Below are positions 48,510 to 56,789 of a DNA stretch of 64,000 nt, in pieces. The stretch comes from Thalassospira xiamenensis M-5 = DSM 17429 (lineage in GTDB: Bacteria > Pseudomonadota > Alphaproteobacteria > Rhodospirillales > Thalassospiraceae): assembly GCF_000300235.2 (NCBI RefSeq), contig NZ_CP004388.1, forward strand, positions 601,501 through 665,500, read 5' to 3'. The notes below the pieces were generated by a model. That model was given only the letters and a program-made list of their open reading frames with translations. It made no database searches and had not been told where the DNA came from. Positions within the stretch are counted from its first letter, which is position 1. Each line of letters opens with the position of its first letter. The translations under genes and the position numbers were made by a program.

Positions 48510-49535
48510 GTGACAGCGACGGATCATCAAGTCTCAAAACACTGGGATTATGCCAAGGCAACGCTGGATGCTTTGCGCGATCACGGGCTGCGTCCGACAC
48601 CCGAACTTTACCATGTCTGGTTCGTTTATTACGCCGAGGAAAACCCGGAAATCCTCCGCGTGATTGATGCTGTCAAAGCAACCGGCGAGACGATTGGCGA
48701 AGAAACGCTGCTGCAACTTTACTACCGCTATATCTTTGACCGGCAGGCGGCTGATTTTCTTCAGCGCGGCATGGAAGATTTTTCCGATGTTGTCGAAAAC
48801 AGCGATGCCTGCCTTTCCAGCACCCGCGACGAGCTGCGTGTTTACAGCGATGTGCTGGGTAAGGCGGAAACATCCCTTAAAACCGGTGAAAAGGCCGACG
48901 AAGTCATTCACAATGTGGTCCTGCATACCGGACGGATGCAAACGACTGTCGAAAGCCTGCATGAGCAGCTTGGTGACTATCTGAAGACAATCACCCATCT
49001 GCAACGTGAACTGCATGAAACCCGCGAACGATCCTACACCGATGGCCTGACCCGTGTTTCCAATCGCATGCATTTCGAGGAAGTCCTGGCCAGTTGCTGC
49101 GTCGAGTTTGATAGCGGGAACATTGACGAACCATTTTGCGTGATGATGGTCGATCTTGATCAGTTCAAGGCGGTGAACGACAAATACGGCCATCGGATCG
49201 GCGATGAAATCCTTGTTCTGATCGCCTCCATGATCAAAGCCAATACCAAGGGTCGGGATCTGGTGGCGCGTTATGGCGGGGACGAGTTTGCAATCCTGCT
49301 GCCACAAACACCGCTCAAGGACGCGATGATGCTGGCCGAGGATATGAGCAAGCGGATTGCCGCCCGCGAGGTGCGCGCCAAATCAAGCGGAACGTCGTTC
49401 GGTCACATGACCGTTTCGGTCGGTGTGGCCGAATATGTTAAGGGCGAAGGGGCCGCCAAGGTCGTTGATCGCGCGGATAGTGCGCTCTATCGGGCCAAGA
49501 GGGATGGCCGCAATCGCAATTTCGCCGCCGAATAG
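48510..49535 (+). CDS. GGDEF-domain diguanylate cyclase
   Basis: 341 aa, cytosolic. Residues about 1-165 are helical (HWDYAKATLDALRDHGLRPTPELYHVW, a recurrent alphaproteobacterial N-terminal region, then coiled coil). The GGDEF domain (about 170-340) has DGLTRVSNR, DLDQFKAVND and intact RYGGDEF, so it should make c-di-GMP. The inhibitory-site RxxD ahead of GGDEF reads KGRD, with the Arg replaced, so product inhibition may be absent. GTG start with GGTGGAG upstream. It may supply the second messenger for surface attachment, but no direct link to the adhesin locus can be read. Confidence 0.88.
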   Translation: MTATDHQVSKHWDYAKATLDALRDHGLRPTPELYHVWFVYYAEENPEILRVIDAVKATGETIGEETLLQLYYRYIFDRQAADFLQRGMEDFSDVVENSDACLSSTRDELRVYSDVLGKAETSLKTGEKADEVIHNVVLHTGRMQTTVESLHEQLGDYLKTITHLQRELHETRERSYTDGLTRVSNRMHFEEVLASCCVEFDSGNIDEPFCVMMVDLDQFKAVNDKYGHRIGDEILVLIASMIKANTKGRDLVARYGGDEFAILLPQTPLKDAMMLAEDMSKRIAAREVRAKSSGTSFGHMTVSVGVAEYVKGEGAAKVVDRADSALYRAKRDGRNRNFAAE

Positions 49536-49728
49536 AATTCCGTCCGTGCTTGATGCATGTGTGCCATGAACCGGCCAGACTTGCATTAAAACTGCTAAAA
49601 GCGTATGTAACCAGCGCCCGGCAAGGCGATTGAGCTTGCCGGACTTTCCGTACTGGCAGCAGGCAAATCATTGGCTGGCGCCGACGGAAGTGTTTTCCAA
49701 ACCGGAATGGATCATTAAAAGGGCGAGC

Positions 49729-50976
49729 ATGACAGAGCCGCGCGTCGTTACATTTGGTTGTCGCCTGAACACCTATGAATCCGAGGTGATGCGCGACCAT
49801 GCCAAAAATGCCGGTCTTGATGATGCGATCATTATCAATACATGCGCTGTCACGACCGAGGCAGAACGCCAGGCCCGCCAAAGCATCCGTCGCCTGCGTC
49901 GTGAAAACCCCAATGCCAAGATTTTCGTGACCGGCTGCGCTGTTCAGGTCAATCCCGACAAATTTGCCAAAATGACCGAGATCGACCGCATCTTTGGCAA
50001 CGATGCCAAGATGAAGGCCGAAACCTTCCTGATGCCCGAACATGAACGTGTTGTCGTCAACGACATCATGTCGGTCGAGGAAACCGCAAGCCATCTGGTT
50101 TCCGGCTTCGAAGGCCGCGCACGCGCCTTTGTGCAGGTCCAGAACGGCTGTGATCATCGCTGCACATTCTGCATCATCCCGTTTGGTCGCGGCAATTCGC
50201 GCAGCGTCCCCATGGGCGAGATCGTCAGTCAGGTCCGTGAACTGGTCGCCAACGGTTACGGCGAAGTGGTTCTGACCGGGGTGGATATCACCTCCTATGG
50301 TCATGATCTGCCGGGCAAGCCGACATTGGGGCAGATGGCGCGCCGTCTTCTCGCCCAGGTGCCCGAACTGCCGCGCCTGCGGATTTCATCGATTGACCCG
50401 GTCGAGGTCGACGAGGATATCTTCCGCCTGATCGAAACCGAACCACGCCTGATGCCCCATATGCATATCAGCCTTCAGGCGGGTGACGACATGGTGCTCA
50501 AACGCATGAAACGTCGCCATCTGCGTCAGGATGTCATCGATTTCTGTGACAAGGTCCGTGCACTTCGCGCCGATGTGACTTTCGGGGCCGATATCATTGC
50601 CGGTTTCCCGACCGAAACCGATGAAATGGCGGAAAATACCCTGCGTCTGGTTGATGAATGCGGGTTGATTTACCTGCATGTGTTCCCCTATTCCGCCCGT
50701 CCGGGAACACCGGCGGCCCGCATGCCCCAGGTGCCCAAGGATATCCGCAAGGAACGCGCCGGCGCGCTTCGTGATGCCGGTGAAATTCAGTTGAACAATT
50801 TCCTGAAATCACGCATCGGCCTGACCGAAAATGTGTTGGTGGAAAAGGAAAATACCGGACATACGGAGCATTTTGCTCCCGTTACGCTGGATCGCGTGAT
50901 AGAACCGGGCACAATTGCAAAGGCCAAAGTCATTGGCGTTGAAGACGGAAAATTGAAAGCGGAGCTTGCGGGATGA
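49729..50976 (+). CDS. mtaB: tRNA (t6A37) methylthiotransferase MtaB
   Basis: 415 aa radical-SAM methylthiotransferase that converts t6A37 to ms2t6A37 in tRNA. An N-terminal UPF0004 domain with its cysteines (FGCRLN, INTCAVT, VTGCAVQ) is followed by the radical-SAM motif CDHRCTFC and a C-terminal TRAM-like region. The FGCRLN and TFCIIPFGRGNSRS context points to MtaB rather than MiaB or RimO. ATG at 49729 with AAGGG upstream; the frame is open 33 codons earlier. It overlaps ftsY by ATGA. Confidence 0.88.
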   Translation: MTEPRVVTFGCRLNTYESEVMRDHAKNAGLDDAIIINTCAVTTEAERQARQSIRRLRRENPNAKIFVTGCAVQVNPDKFAKMTEIDRIFGNDAKMKAETFLMPEHERVVVNDIMSVEETASHLVSGFEGRARAFVQVQNGCDHRCTFCIIPFGRGNSRSVPMGEIVSQVRELVANGYGEVVLTGVDITSYGHDLPGKPTLGQMARRLLAQVPELPRLRISSIDPVEVDEDIFRLIETEPRLMPHMHISLQAGDDMVLKRMKRRHLRQDVIDFCDKVRALRADVTFGADIIAGFPTETDEMAENTLRLVDECGLIYLHVFPYSARPGTPAARMPQVPKDIRKERAGALRDAGEIQLNNFLKSRIGLTENVLVEKENTGHTEHFAPVTLDRVIEPGTIAKAKVIGVEDGKLKAELAG

Positions 50977-51908
50977 GTGAAGAGGGGAAAAAAAGCTGGT
51001 TTGCCCGACTGAAAGACGGGTTGAAACGCTCCTCCTCGAAACTGACCACCGGGATTGCAGATATCTTCACCAAGCGCCGTCTGGATGATGATGCGCTTGA
51101 GGAATTCGAAGATCTGCTGATCACATCCGATCTGGGTGTCACCACGGCGGCAAAACTGGGCGCAGAATTGTCGCGCACCCGTTTCGACAAAGAAGTCGAT
51201 CCCGCCGAGATTCAGGAATTCATCGCCACCGAAGTCGCCAAAATCCTTGAACCCGTGGCGAAGCCGCTGGTGATTGATGCGACCAAAAAGCCCCATGTGA
51301 TCCTTGTGGTTGGCGTTAATGGATCGGGCAAAACCACCACAATCGGAAAACTTGCCAAAACCTATCGCGATCAGGGGCTCAAGGTCATGATGGCGGCGGG
51401 CGATACATTCCGTGCTGCCGCTGTTGAACAGCTCAAAGTCTGGGGCGAACGGACCGGTTGCCCGGTGATTGCGCGTGACACAGGTGCCGATGCCGCCGGG
51501 CTTGCCTTTGATGCGATTGATCAGGCCAAGCGCGAAGGTTATGACCTTTTGCTGATCGATACGGCCGGGCGTTTACAGAACAAGGCGCATCTGATGGACG
51601 AACTTAAAAAGATCGTCCGTGTCATTCACAAACGCGATGAAACCGCCCCGCATGATACGTTGCTGGTGCTTGATGCCACCACCGGACAGAATGCCCATTC
51701 CCAGGTCGAAGTCTTTTCCGAGGCAACCAATGTCACCGGCCTGATCGTGACCAAGCTGGATGGCACGGCAAAGGGCGGCGTTGTTGTCGCACTGGCCGAA
51801 AAATTTGCCAAACCGGTTCACGCGATCGGTGTTGGCGAAAGTGCCGAGGATTTGCGTCCATTCGAGGCCAAATCATTTGCCCGCAGTCTGGCCGGGCTCG
51901 AAGACTGA
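50973..51908 (+). CDS. ftsY: Signal recognition particle receptor FtsY
   Basis: 311 aa. An N domain (residues about 1-95) without the long acidic A domain of E. coli is followed by the SRP GTPase domain: [45 protein letters not shown], and [12 protein letters not shown]. It targets SRP-ribosome complexes to the translocon. Coupled to mtaB by a 4-nt overlap, and followed by a strong terminator. Confidence 0.96.
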   Translation: MSEEGKKSWFARLKDGLKRSSSKLTTGIADIFTKRRLDDDALEEFEDLLITSDLGVTTAAKLGAELSRTRFDKEVDPAEIQEFIATEVAKILEPVAKPLVIDATKKPHVILVVGVNGSGKTTTIGKLAKTYRDQGLKVMMAAGDTFRAAAVEQLKVWGERTGCPVIARDTGADAAGLAFDAIDQAKREGYDLLLIDTAGRLQNKAHLMDELKKIVRVIHKRDETAPHDTLLVLDATTGQNAHSQVEVFSEATNVTGLIVTKLDGTAKGGVVVALAEKFAKPVHAIGVGESAEDLRPFEAKSFARSLAGLED

Positions 51909-51928
51909 GCCGCCAGACATCAAATCAG

Positions 51929-51956
51929 AAAAAGGCGGGGAAAATCCCGCCTTTTC
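51929..51956. terminator. Bidirectional terminator
   Basis: AAAAGGCGGG (51930-51939) pairs with CCCGCCTTTT (51946-51955), giving A and T runs on both sides, between the convergent ftsY and lipid kinase genes. Confidence 0.85.
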
Positions 51957-53314
51957 TATGCCTGGAATTCATCCAGACTTTGCTGCAAATCACCGATAAG
52001 CTCCTTCATATCCTTAAGGGGCGCGGATATGTCGCCCGGAATATCGTCAAGAGCACATAGATCAAGTGTCTTTCCGAGTTCTACGGACTGGTTTTTCAAA
52101 CCCCGCGCAAGGCGCATATCGGCATCGGGCAGCATCCATGACATTGCCCGGTCACGTAACTGTTCCAGACTGTGCAAATCCGGATCGGGGGACGATGTCG
52201 GCAGGCCATAGGGCCGAAGGGCCAGTTCAAGACGGCGATTGATATCGCGCAGGCGATTGGCGGTATCGTGGCAGATCGCCTTCATCTTGTTGTCTGTGGC
52301 CATGGGGTAGATGGCCGATAGCCGCAAAGAAAGGTCAAGCGCGTCGAGCGCAACGTCATTGACGATTTCCTGATCCTGAAACGATGCCGTGCGGTCCGTC
52401 TCGCCGTGAAAGGCGTTGGGGGCGAAAACCGGAAGAACCTTGGCCTCCAGGGTGAAGTGCGCAGGCAACTGGCTTATGATTTCGCCGTCGGCCAGAATAG
52501 GCTCACCTTCGCCACCTTCAAGGCGGATGTCGTCGCATTCCTGACTGATCGCATATGAGCTGTCATCAACCGAGCCAAACAGCAATTCAGCCGCAATATC
52601 CATGCCCGACAATGTGTCGACATTGGCCTGAATGGCAAACATGTGAAGTTTGCCGTCATCAAGGCGTTTGTTTTCGCGCGGACGCAAACCACCGCCAAAA
52701 TACTGGCCATTGGTAACCGTCAGCTGGCGCAGTTTCAGATTTCTTGCCGGATTGTCGCCACAGGTCACACTCAGTTCCAGTGGCTTCATGTCGTTCCAGC
52801 TTTGCCAGTTCGCCACCGCATAGCTGATGGCTCCGGTCCAGCGTTTCAGATCGGGATCAATGCGTTTTCTGGCATCGGCGGGGACGCCGATACTGGCCGC
52901 ATTCACAAAGCTCTTGCCGTTGACCCGCCCGATATCAAGCATGGCAATCTGGCCATTGATTGCCGCGCGCGCGGCCTGAAGGATATCGTCGGGAATATAC
53001 AGGCTGCGGGCAAAATCGTTTGCCGTGCCAAGCGGCAGGGGAACCATCACCACGCCCGCCTCGATCACGGTATCGATAACCGCATTGATCGTGCCATCAC
53101 CGCCGCCGATCACGACAATATCGCCCCGTTCGCAGGACGCGCTGATGAAGTCATTCATGGCGACGGGATCGTCACACAGTTCCAGTTCGGCCCGATAACC
53201 GGCATCCTCGAAAATGGCCCGCAATGGTTCTGCACCATTGTCCCGCCATGCGTCGGGCACCTTGTGGCGTGTCAGAAGGATGCAAACCTTGCCTGTCAAC
53301 TCGGTCGATTTCAC
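51956..53314 (-). CDS. Diacylglycerol/lipid kinase-family protein with a C-terminal extension
   Basis: 452 aa, against about 300 for YegS-type enzymes. The catalytic domain (residues about 8-300) has VVIGGGDGTIN (nucleotide binding), PLPLGTANDFARSL and a later LADGEII with the catalytic Asp-Gly-Glu. The last ~140 residues are helical, charged and unlike known kinase parts. The lipid substrate is not predictable. It is downstream of dps on the same strand, but a terminator lies between them. Confidence 0.8.
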   Translation of the reverse strand: MKSTELTGKVCILLTRHKVPDAWRDNGAEPLRAIFEDAGYRAELELCDDPVAMNDFISASCERGDIVVIGGGDGTINAVIDTVIEAGVVMVPLPLGTANDFARSLYIPDDILQAARAAINGQIAMLDIGRVNGKSFVNAASIGVPADARKRIDPDLKRWTGAISYAVANWQSWNDMKPLELSVTCGDNPARNLKLRQLTVTNGQYFGGGLRPRENKRLDDGKLHMFAIQANVDTLSGMDIAAELLFGSVDDSSYAISQECDDIRLEGGEGEPILADGEIISQLPAHFTLEAKVLPVFAPNAFHGETDRTASFQDQEIVNDVALDALDLSLRLSAIYPMATDNKMKAICHDTANRLRDINRRLELALRPYGLPTSSPDPDLHSLEQLRDRAMSWMLPDADMRLARGLKNQSVELGKTLDLCALDDIPGDISAPLKDMKELIGDLQQSLDEFQA

Positions 53315-53389
53315 CTTGATGCCTCCAAAACGGGTGCGGGACTTGCTGCCTGTTTACCATGCTCAAACAGAACGGCAAGATTGAGACAC

Positions 53390-53418
53390 AAAACCGGCGC
53401 CAATCTGGCGCCGGTTTT
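53390..53418. terminator. Terminator downstream of dps
   Basis: A perfect 13-bp stem (AAAACCGGCGCCA / TGGCGCCGGTTTT) with a 3-nt loop. On the minus strand it ends in a T run and stops the dps transcript. Confidence 0.88.
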
Positions 53419-53430
53419 ACAATGTGTGAT

Positions 53431-53934
53431 TTAGGAAATGGTTGCGCGAAGCATCCATGCCGCTTCTTCGTGAACGCCAATGCGTTCCGTCAGAAGGTCG
53501 GCCGTCTTGACGTCCTCTGCCGCTTCGGCCTCTGCCACGCCATCACGCAACAGGCGCGATACGCTATCGTGGTCTTCGACCAGTTCCTTGACCATGTCAT
53601 TGGCCGGAAGAAGCTTGGTCTGATCCTTGACCACGGAATGTTCCATCATTTCCGCAAGGCCGGTGGGGGCCTGGAAGCCGATTGCACGAATGCGTTCTGC
53701 CATATCGTCAATCGCTTCGTTCAGGTCCTCATATTGCTCTTCGGTCATTTTATGCAGCGAATAGAAAGCCGGACCAACCACGTTCCAGTGAACCCCGCGA
53801 ATTTTGGCATACAGTACGTGCGACGAGCCAATGATCTTGGTCAGCATCTTGGCCAGTTCGCGACGGTCTTTGCGGTCGACGCCGGTTTTGACCGGAAATT
53901 CTTTCGCAACGCTCTGCATACTGCTGTGTGCCAT
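53431..53934 (-). CDS. dps: Dps-family DNA-protecting ferritin
   Basis: 167 aa four-helix ferritin-like protein that stores iron with H2O2 and binds DNA in starved or stressed cells. The inter-subunit ferroxidase ligands are visible in KIRGVHWNVVGPAFYSLHKM and NEAIDDMAERI. AGGAG precedes the ATG. Its upstream region has a perfect EcfG promoter on the minus strand (54026-54050), paired with another facing the opposite way. Confidence 0.92.
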   Translation of the reverse strand: MAHSSMQSVAKEFPVKTGVDRKDRRELAKMLTKIIGSSHVLYAKIRGVHWNVVGPAFYSLHKMTEEQYEDLNEAIDDMAERIRAIGFQAPTGLAEMMEHSVVKDQTKLLPANDMVKELVEDHDSVSRLLRDGVAEAEAAEDVKTADLLTERIGVHEEAAWMLRATIS

Positions 53935-54025
53935 TTTTAACTCCTGTATTTCTTTATAACGTTCTGTCGCTCTGACCCCGACCCCGTTATTGGCGGCCGG
54001 GCATATCCCGAACGCATGCCCCAAA

Positions 54026-54050
54026 AACGTCACCCGAAAGCAAAGGTTCC
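54026..54050 (-). promoter_or_regulatory. EcfG-type general-stress promoter of dps
   Basis: On the minus strand GGAAC (54050-54046), N16, CGTT (54029-54026). This equals the alphaproteobacterial sigma-EcfG consensus, about 90 bp upstream of the dps start. Confidence 0.85.
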
Positions 54051-54072
54051 AGAAAATAAAATCGGAATAATT

Positions 54073-54097
54073 GGAACATTCTTTTGGATCGCCCGTT
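54073..54097 (+). promoter_or_regulatory. EcfG-type general-stress promoter of the acidic periplasmic protein gene
   Basis: GGAAC (54073-54077), N16, CGTT (54094-54097). About 60 bp before the ATG at 54156, back to back with the dps promoter, 22 bp between the two -35 boxes. Confidence 0.85.
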
Positions 54098-54155
54098 TGA
54101 ATGGGCAAGCAGTGCGAAAGAAAAAGCGCTGTTGTTTAATAACCAGGAGGTTGTG

Positions 54156-54623
54156 ATGCTTAATAAAACTGTTCTTATGGCTGGTACTATTATGATGTCT
54201 GTTGCCGTGACTGCACCGGCTTATGCAGATGCGTCGAAAAGCTCGGATCAGACAGGCACGATGGCAACCGATGACGCGATGAAATCGGACGCCAACAAAA
54301 TGGCTGATAAGGCCGAGGCCGGCTATGAAGATGCCAAAGATTTCACCTATGAAGAAAAGAACGAATTTCTTGCCTGGGTTGAAGAAAAATCCAATCAGCT
54401 TGGCGAGAAATACGACGAAGTATCCGCAAATGTCAGCGACGAAAGCAAAGACGCTGTGGATGAACTTGCAGAAGCTTGGGACGGCGCCAGTGAAAATCTG
54501 AACGAGGCGTATGAAGAAACCAAGGATGCATCGGCTGATACCTGGGAAACCATGAAGGCCAAAACCCTTGAGGCTCTCAACAATGCTGAGAAGGCGCTCT
54601 CGGATGATCATGCCACCGAATAA
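54156..54623 (+). CDS. Acidic helical periplasmic protein, general-stress controlled
   Basis: 155 aa with a signal peptide (cleavage near PAYADA). The mature part is very acidic, almost free of hydrophobic clusters, and predicted helical with repeated patterns (DAKDFTYEEKNEFLAWVEEK, ESKDAVDELAEAWDGAS, NEAYEETKDASADTW). This looks like LEA- or apolipoprotein-like stress proteins. Family not recognised. CAGGAGG fixes the start. A sigma-EcfG promoter lies upstream and dps is divergent, so it should rise in stationary phase or osmotic/oxidative stress. Confidence 0.75.
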   Translation: MLNKTVLMAGTIMMSVAVTAPAYADASKSSDQTGTMATDDAMKSDANKMADKAEAGYEDAKDFTYEEKNEFLAWVEEKSNQLGEKYDEVSANVSDESKDAVDELAEAWDGASENLNEAYEETKDASADTWETMKAKTLEALNNAEKALSDDHATE

Positions 54624-54666
54624 GACATCACAACCTTGACTCGGTGATGTGGTGTTCCGGGTGTCC

Positions 54667-54704
54667 GCGGCCCGCCCTTTAACGTGAAGGGCGGGCCGCT
54701 TTAC
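54667..54704 (+). terminator. Rho-independent terminator
   Basis: A 13-bp stem (GCGGCCCGCCCTT / AAGGGCGGGCCGC) with a 7-nt loop, followed by TTTACGTTT. It ends the acidic protein gene. Confidence 0.8.
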
Positions 54705-54732
54705 GTTTGACGATGTTCAGTCAGAGGCATCT

Positions 54733-55338
54733 ATGGAAAAAGAAGACAAAAGCCAAAACCAAAACAATAAAGGTCTTGTCGGATGGTGGCGTGTCTGGCA
54801 GCAGCGTCTGGAAAAACTGGCAGCCGGTCGTAAAGGACTTGGCGGCATTGCGGTGGCGTCATTTCTTGAGACCACGATTATTCCCATTCCGATTGAAATC
54901 CTGATTGCGCCAATCATGGCAGCATCGCGCAGACGAGGTGTGATTGTTGCGACCGTTACATTGCTTGGCAGCGTTGCCGGTGCGGTTTTCCTGTATTTGA
55001 TTGCCTACGGCCTGTCGGGCGAGCTTATCCAGCCGATCATTGAAACAGCTGGCGGGCAGCAGGAATTCCAGAAGGTCGAACAGCAATTCGAAGAAGGCGG
55101 GTTCTGGGTTGTCTTTGCAATCAGTATCGCGCCGATACCCATGCAGCTTGCCGCTCTGGCGGCCGGGGCGACGACATATCCTTTCTGGCTGTTTCTTGTC
55201 GCCATCGGGATATCGCGTGCCTTGCGCTACTATGGTTTGTGGTTGCTGGTTCTTGGTTTCGGTGTCGGGATCGCCCGTCTTTTCGAGGGCAAGAAACCTG
55301 ACAGGCTTGAAAAGGCCGAGAAAGGTGATTCGGTTTAA
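54733..55338 (+). CDS. YqaA-family (DedA/VTT-like) membrane protein
   Basis: 201 aa. A short polar N-terminus leads to about four or five membrane helices. SFLETTIIPIPIEILIAPIM and LLGSVAGAVFLYLIAYGL match the YqaA/SNARE-associated (VTT) pattern, as does ISIAPIPMQLAALAAGA further on. Relatives are linked to membrane lipid homeostasis and envelope stress. AGAGG lies before the ATG; a terminator follows. Confidence 0.8.
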   Translation: MEKEDKSQNQNNKGLVGWWRVWQQRLEKLAAGRKGLGGIAVASFLETTIIPIPIEILIAPIMAASRRRGVIVATVTLLGSVAGAVFLYLIAYGLSGELIQPIIETAGGQQEFQKVEQQFEEGGFWVVFAISIAPIPMQLAALAAGATTYPFWLFLVAIGISRALRYYGLWLLVLGFGVGIARLFEGKKPDRLEKAEKGDSV

Positions 55339-55371
55339 TCCGAAAACACGCAAAATCGAGATAGAAATAAC

Positions 55372-55399
55372 AAAGCCCGGCTATTTGCCGGGCTTTTTT
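55372..55399 (+). terminator. Rho-independent terminator
   Basis: AAAGCCCGGC (55372-55381) pairs with GCCGGGCTTT (55387-55396) and continues into a T run. It also faces the end of the convergent RHH gene. Confidence 0.88.
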
Positions 55400-55428
55400 C
55401 AGAGATATTGAAAAAAAATCTCTTCGGA

Positions 55429-55638
55429 CTATTCCGCTTCAATCCGGAAATCGGTGGTGGTTTTCCCTTCGGTTTCCGGATCTTCGACATCCTCGGAGAC
55501 CAAGCCGCGGCGAATCAGTTCACGAATGGCTGCTGCCCGGGTTGGCATACGATGCTCAAATCGCCAATCGTCGATGAACTTCAGCTCATCGTCGTCGAGC
55601 ATAATCTGAAGCTTTTCAGTTCGTTTCGAGGTTGACAC
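55429..55638 (-). CDS. Ribbon-helix-helix (CopG/Arc-type) regulator
   Basis: 69 aa. The N-terminal strand (EKLQIMLDDDELKFIDDWR) and two helices (RAAAIRELIRRGL) fit the RHH fold; an acidic tail follows. GTG start with GAGGG upstream. It is divergent from the ECF sigma gene across 344 bp with several dyads, one (55657-55682) right in front of this gene, which may be its own operator. No toxin gene is next to it. Confidence 0.75.
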   Translation of the reverse strand: MSTSKRTEKLQIMLDDDELKFIDDWRFEHRMPTRAAAIRELIRRGLVSEDVEDPETEGKTTTDFRIEAE

Positions 55639-55982
55639 TCGTGGGCCCTCATTAAGTTCAGACGTTCTAGGGTGCGTCTGAAACCATTGATACGCAACGT
55701 GTTCAGAAATTTTGGAGTAACTTACGTTACCTCCGTTTTCTACATATTACAACCAGGTTCCTGAACTGAACCAGTCAACGCAACCTGATCAAGTAATGTA
55801 AAGTAATGATTAAATGTTATCTGCGTATAATGATCATATTGATGTGGTTATGTTTGTTGAGCTTGTTGTTGTTGTTAATGATTTGAAGCAGGTTCATTGT
55901 ATTGCCTAAGTGAACCATACGATTTTACTTTAAATAATATTTTCTTTTGTTACGGTGGGGACATCCAAAAACGGAGGTTGTG
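55639..55982. promoter_or_regulatory. AT-rich intergenic region with several inverted repeats
   Basis: 344 bp between the RHH regulator and the ECF sigma gene, clearly more AT-rich than the rest. Dyads seen: TTCAGACG/CGTCTGAA (55657-55682, perfect 8 bp); GTAAC/GTTAC inside GGAG...CTCC (55714-55734); GGTTC/GAACC near 55755-55771; and GGTTCA/TGAACC (55891-55916). No ORF and no GGAAC-N16-CGTT promoter was found. Confidence 0.65.
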
Positions 55983-56510
55983 ATGTCTGATCAAGTTATG
56001 AACGAAATTGAAGATCACGTTCCCGCTCTGCGTCGCCATGCTTATCGGCTGACCAGCAGCATGGACCGTGCACAGGATCTCGTGCAGGACACCTTGCTGA
56101 AAGCCATCAGCAAAAAAGATCAGTTTGAAGAAGGCACCAGCCTTAAAGCCTGGTTGCACCGGATCCTTTTCAACACATTCATTTCTGGCAAACGTCGGGA
56201 GAAAACCCGCGGGCATCATGTCGACTGGGATGATCTGGGCGATGTCTATGGACATGGCAGCAACCAGATGGCCCGTTTGCAGTTGCGTGACGCCGATCGT
56301 ATCCTTGGTGAACTTCCTGAACAGGAACGTCAGGCGATCCTTTTGACGGCTGTTGATGAAGTTTCCTATCAGGACGCCGCCGACCAGATGAATGTCGAGA
56401 TTGGCACGGTCAAATCCCGTGTAGGTCGCGCACGCCGGAAGCTGCGTTCTTCCGTCGGCCGTATCGAAGCCCGGGAACACGCATCGCGGTTCGTGGGGGA
56501 GGCAGCCTGA
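55983..56510 (+). CDS. ECF sigma factor, EcfG (ECF15)-like
   Basis: 175 aa. Region 2 (HAYRLTSSMDRAQDLVQDTLLKA, then GTSLKAWLHRILFNTFI) and region 4 (LPEQERQAILLTAVDEVSYQDAADQM, then GTVKSRVGRARRKLR) are both present. The sequence style matches the EcfG group that drives the general stress response. The usual nepR-phyR partners are absent here, so it may be an accessory paralogue. ATG at 55983 with CGGAGG upstream. The stop overlaps the next start (TGATG). Confidence 0.85.
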   Translation: MSDQVMNEIEDHVPALRRHAYRLTSSMDRAQDLVQDTLLKAISKKDQFEEGTSLKAWLHRILFNTFISGKRREKTRGHHVDWDDLGDVYGHGSNQMARLQLRDADRILGELPEQERQAILLTAVDEVSYQDAADQMNVEIGTVKSRVGRARRKLRSSVGRIEAREHASRFVGEAA

Positions 56511-56752
56511 TGACCCATGTGCTTGCTGTTTACGGCAAGGACGACATCGTAAGTTACGTGCACGGATCCATTGACGATGAAGACAAGGGCGATATCGAAG
56601 ATCTTGTCCAATCGGATCCGCGCGCCGCAGGAATTGTCCGTGATTTCGAAAAAGATCATTTAAGTGACGGAAAGACAGTTGATCTCCTGCGTTACCGTCG
56701 TCTTAAAAAATTGAAGTCTCTGGCTTCAGGTGCCGGTCTCCTGCATGAGTGA
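56510..56752 (+). CDS. Small anti-sigma-like protein, partner of the ECF sigma factor
   Basis: 80 aa, soluble, acidic. DDIVSYVHGSIDDEDKGDIE and SDPRAAGIVRDFE match the N-terminal helix pattern of anti-sigma factors (normally LxxYVDGELD...AERAxVE...), but the zinc-binding His-Cys motif and the membrane helix are missing. It does not look like NepR. Coupled to the sigma gene by TGATG. It may be a minimal cytosolic anti-sigma factor or a truncated one. Confidence 0.65.
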   Translation: MTHVLAVYGKDDIVSYVHGSIDDEDKGDIEDLVQSDPRAAGIVRDFEKDHLSDGKTVDLLRYRRLKKLKSLASGAGLLHE

Positions 56753-56789
56753 TGCGTTAAATGCAATAGTGCATTGAAGCGAAAATTTA

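Noticed and set aside
55429-55638. RHH gene as the antitoxin of a toxin-antitoxin pair
   Set aside because: No toxin-sized gene lies next to it on the same strand; the neighbours are a terminator and the YqaA-type gene.
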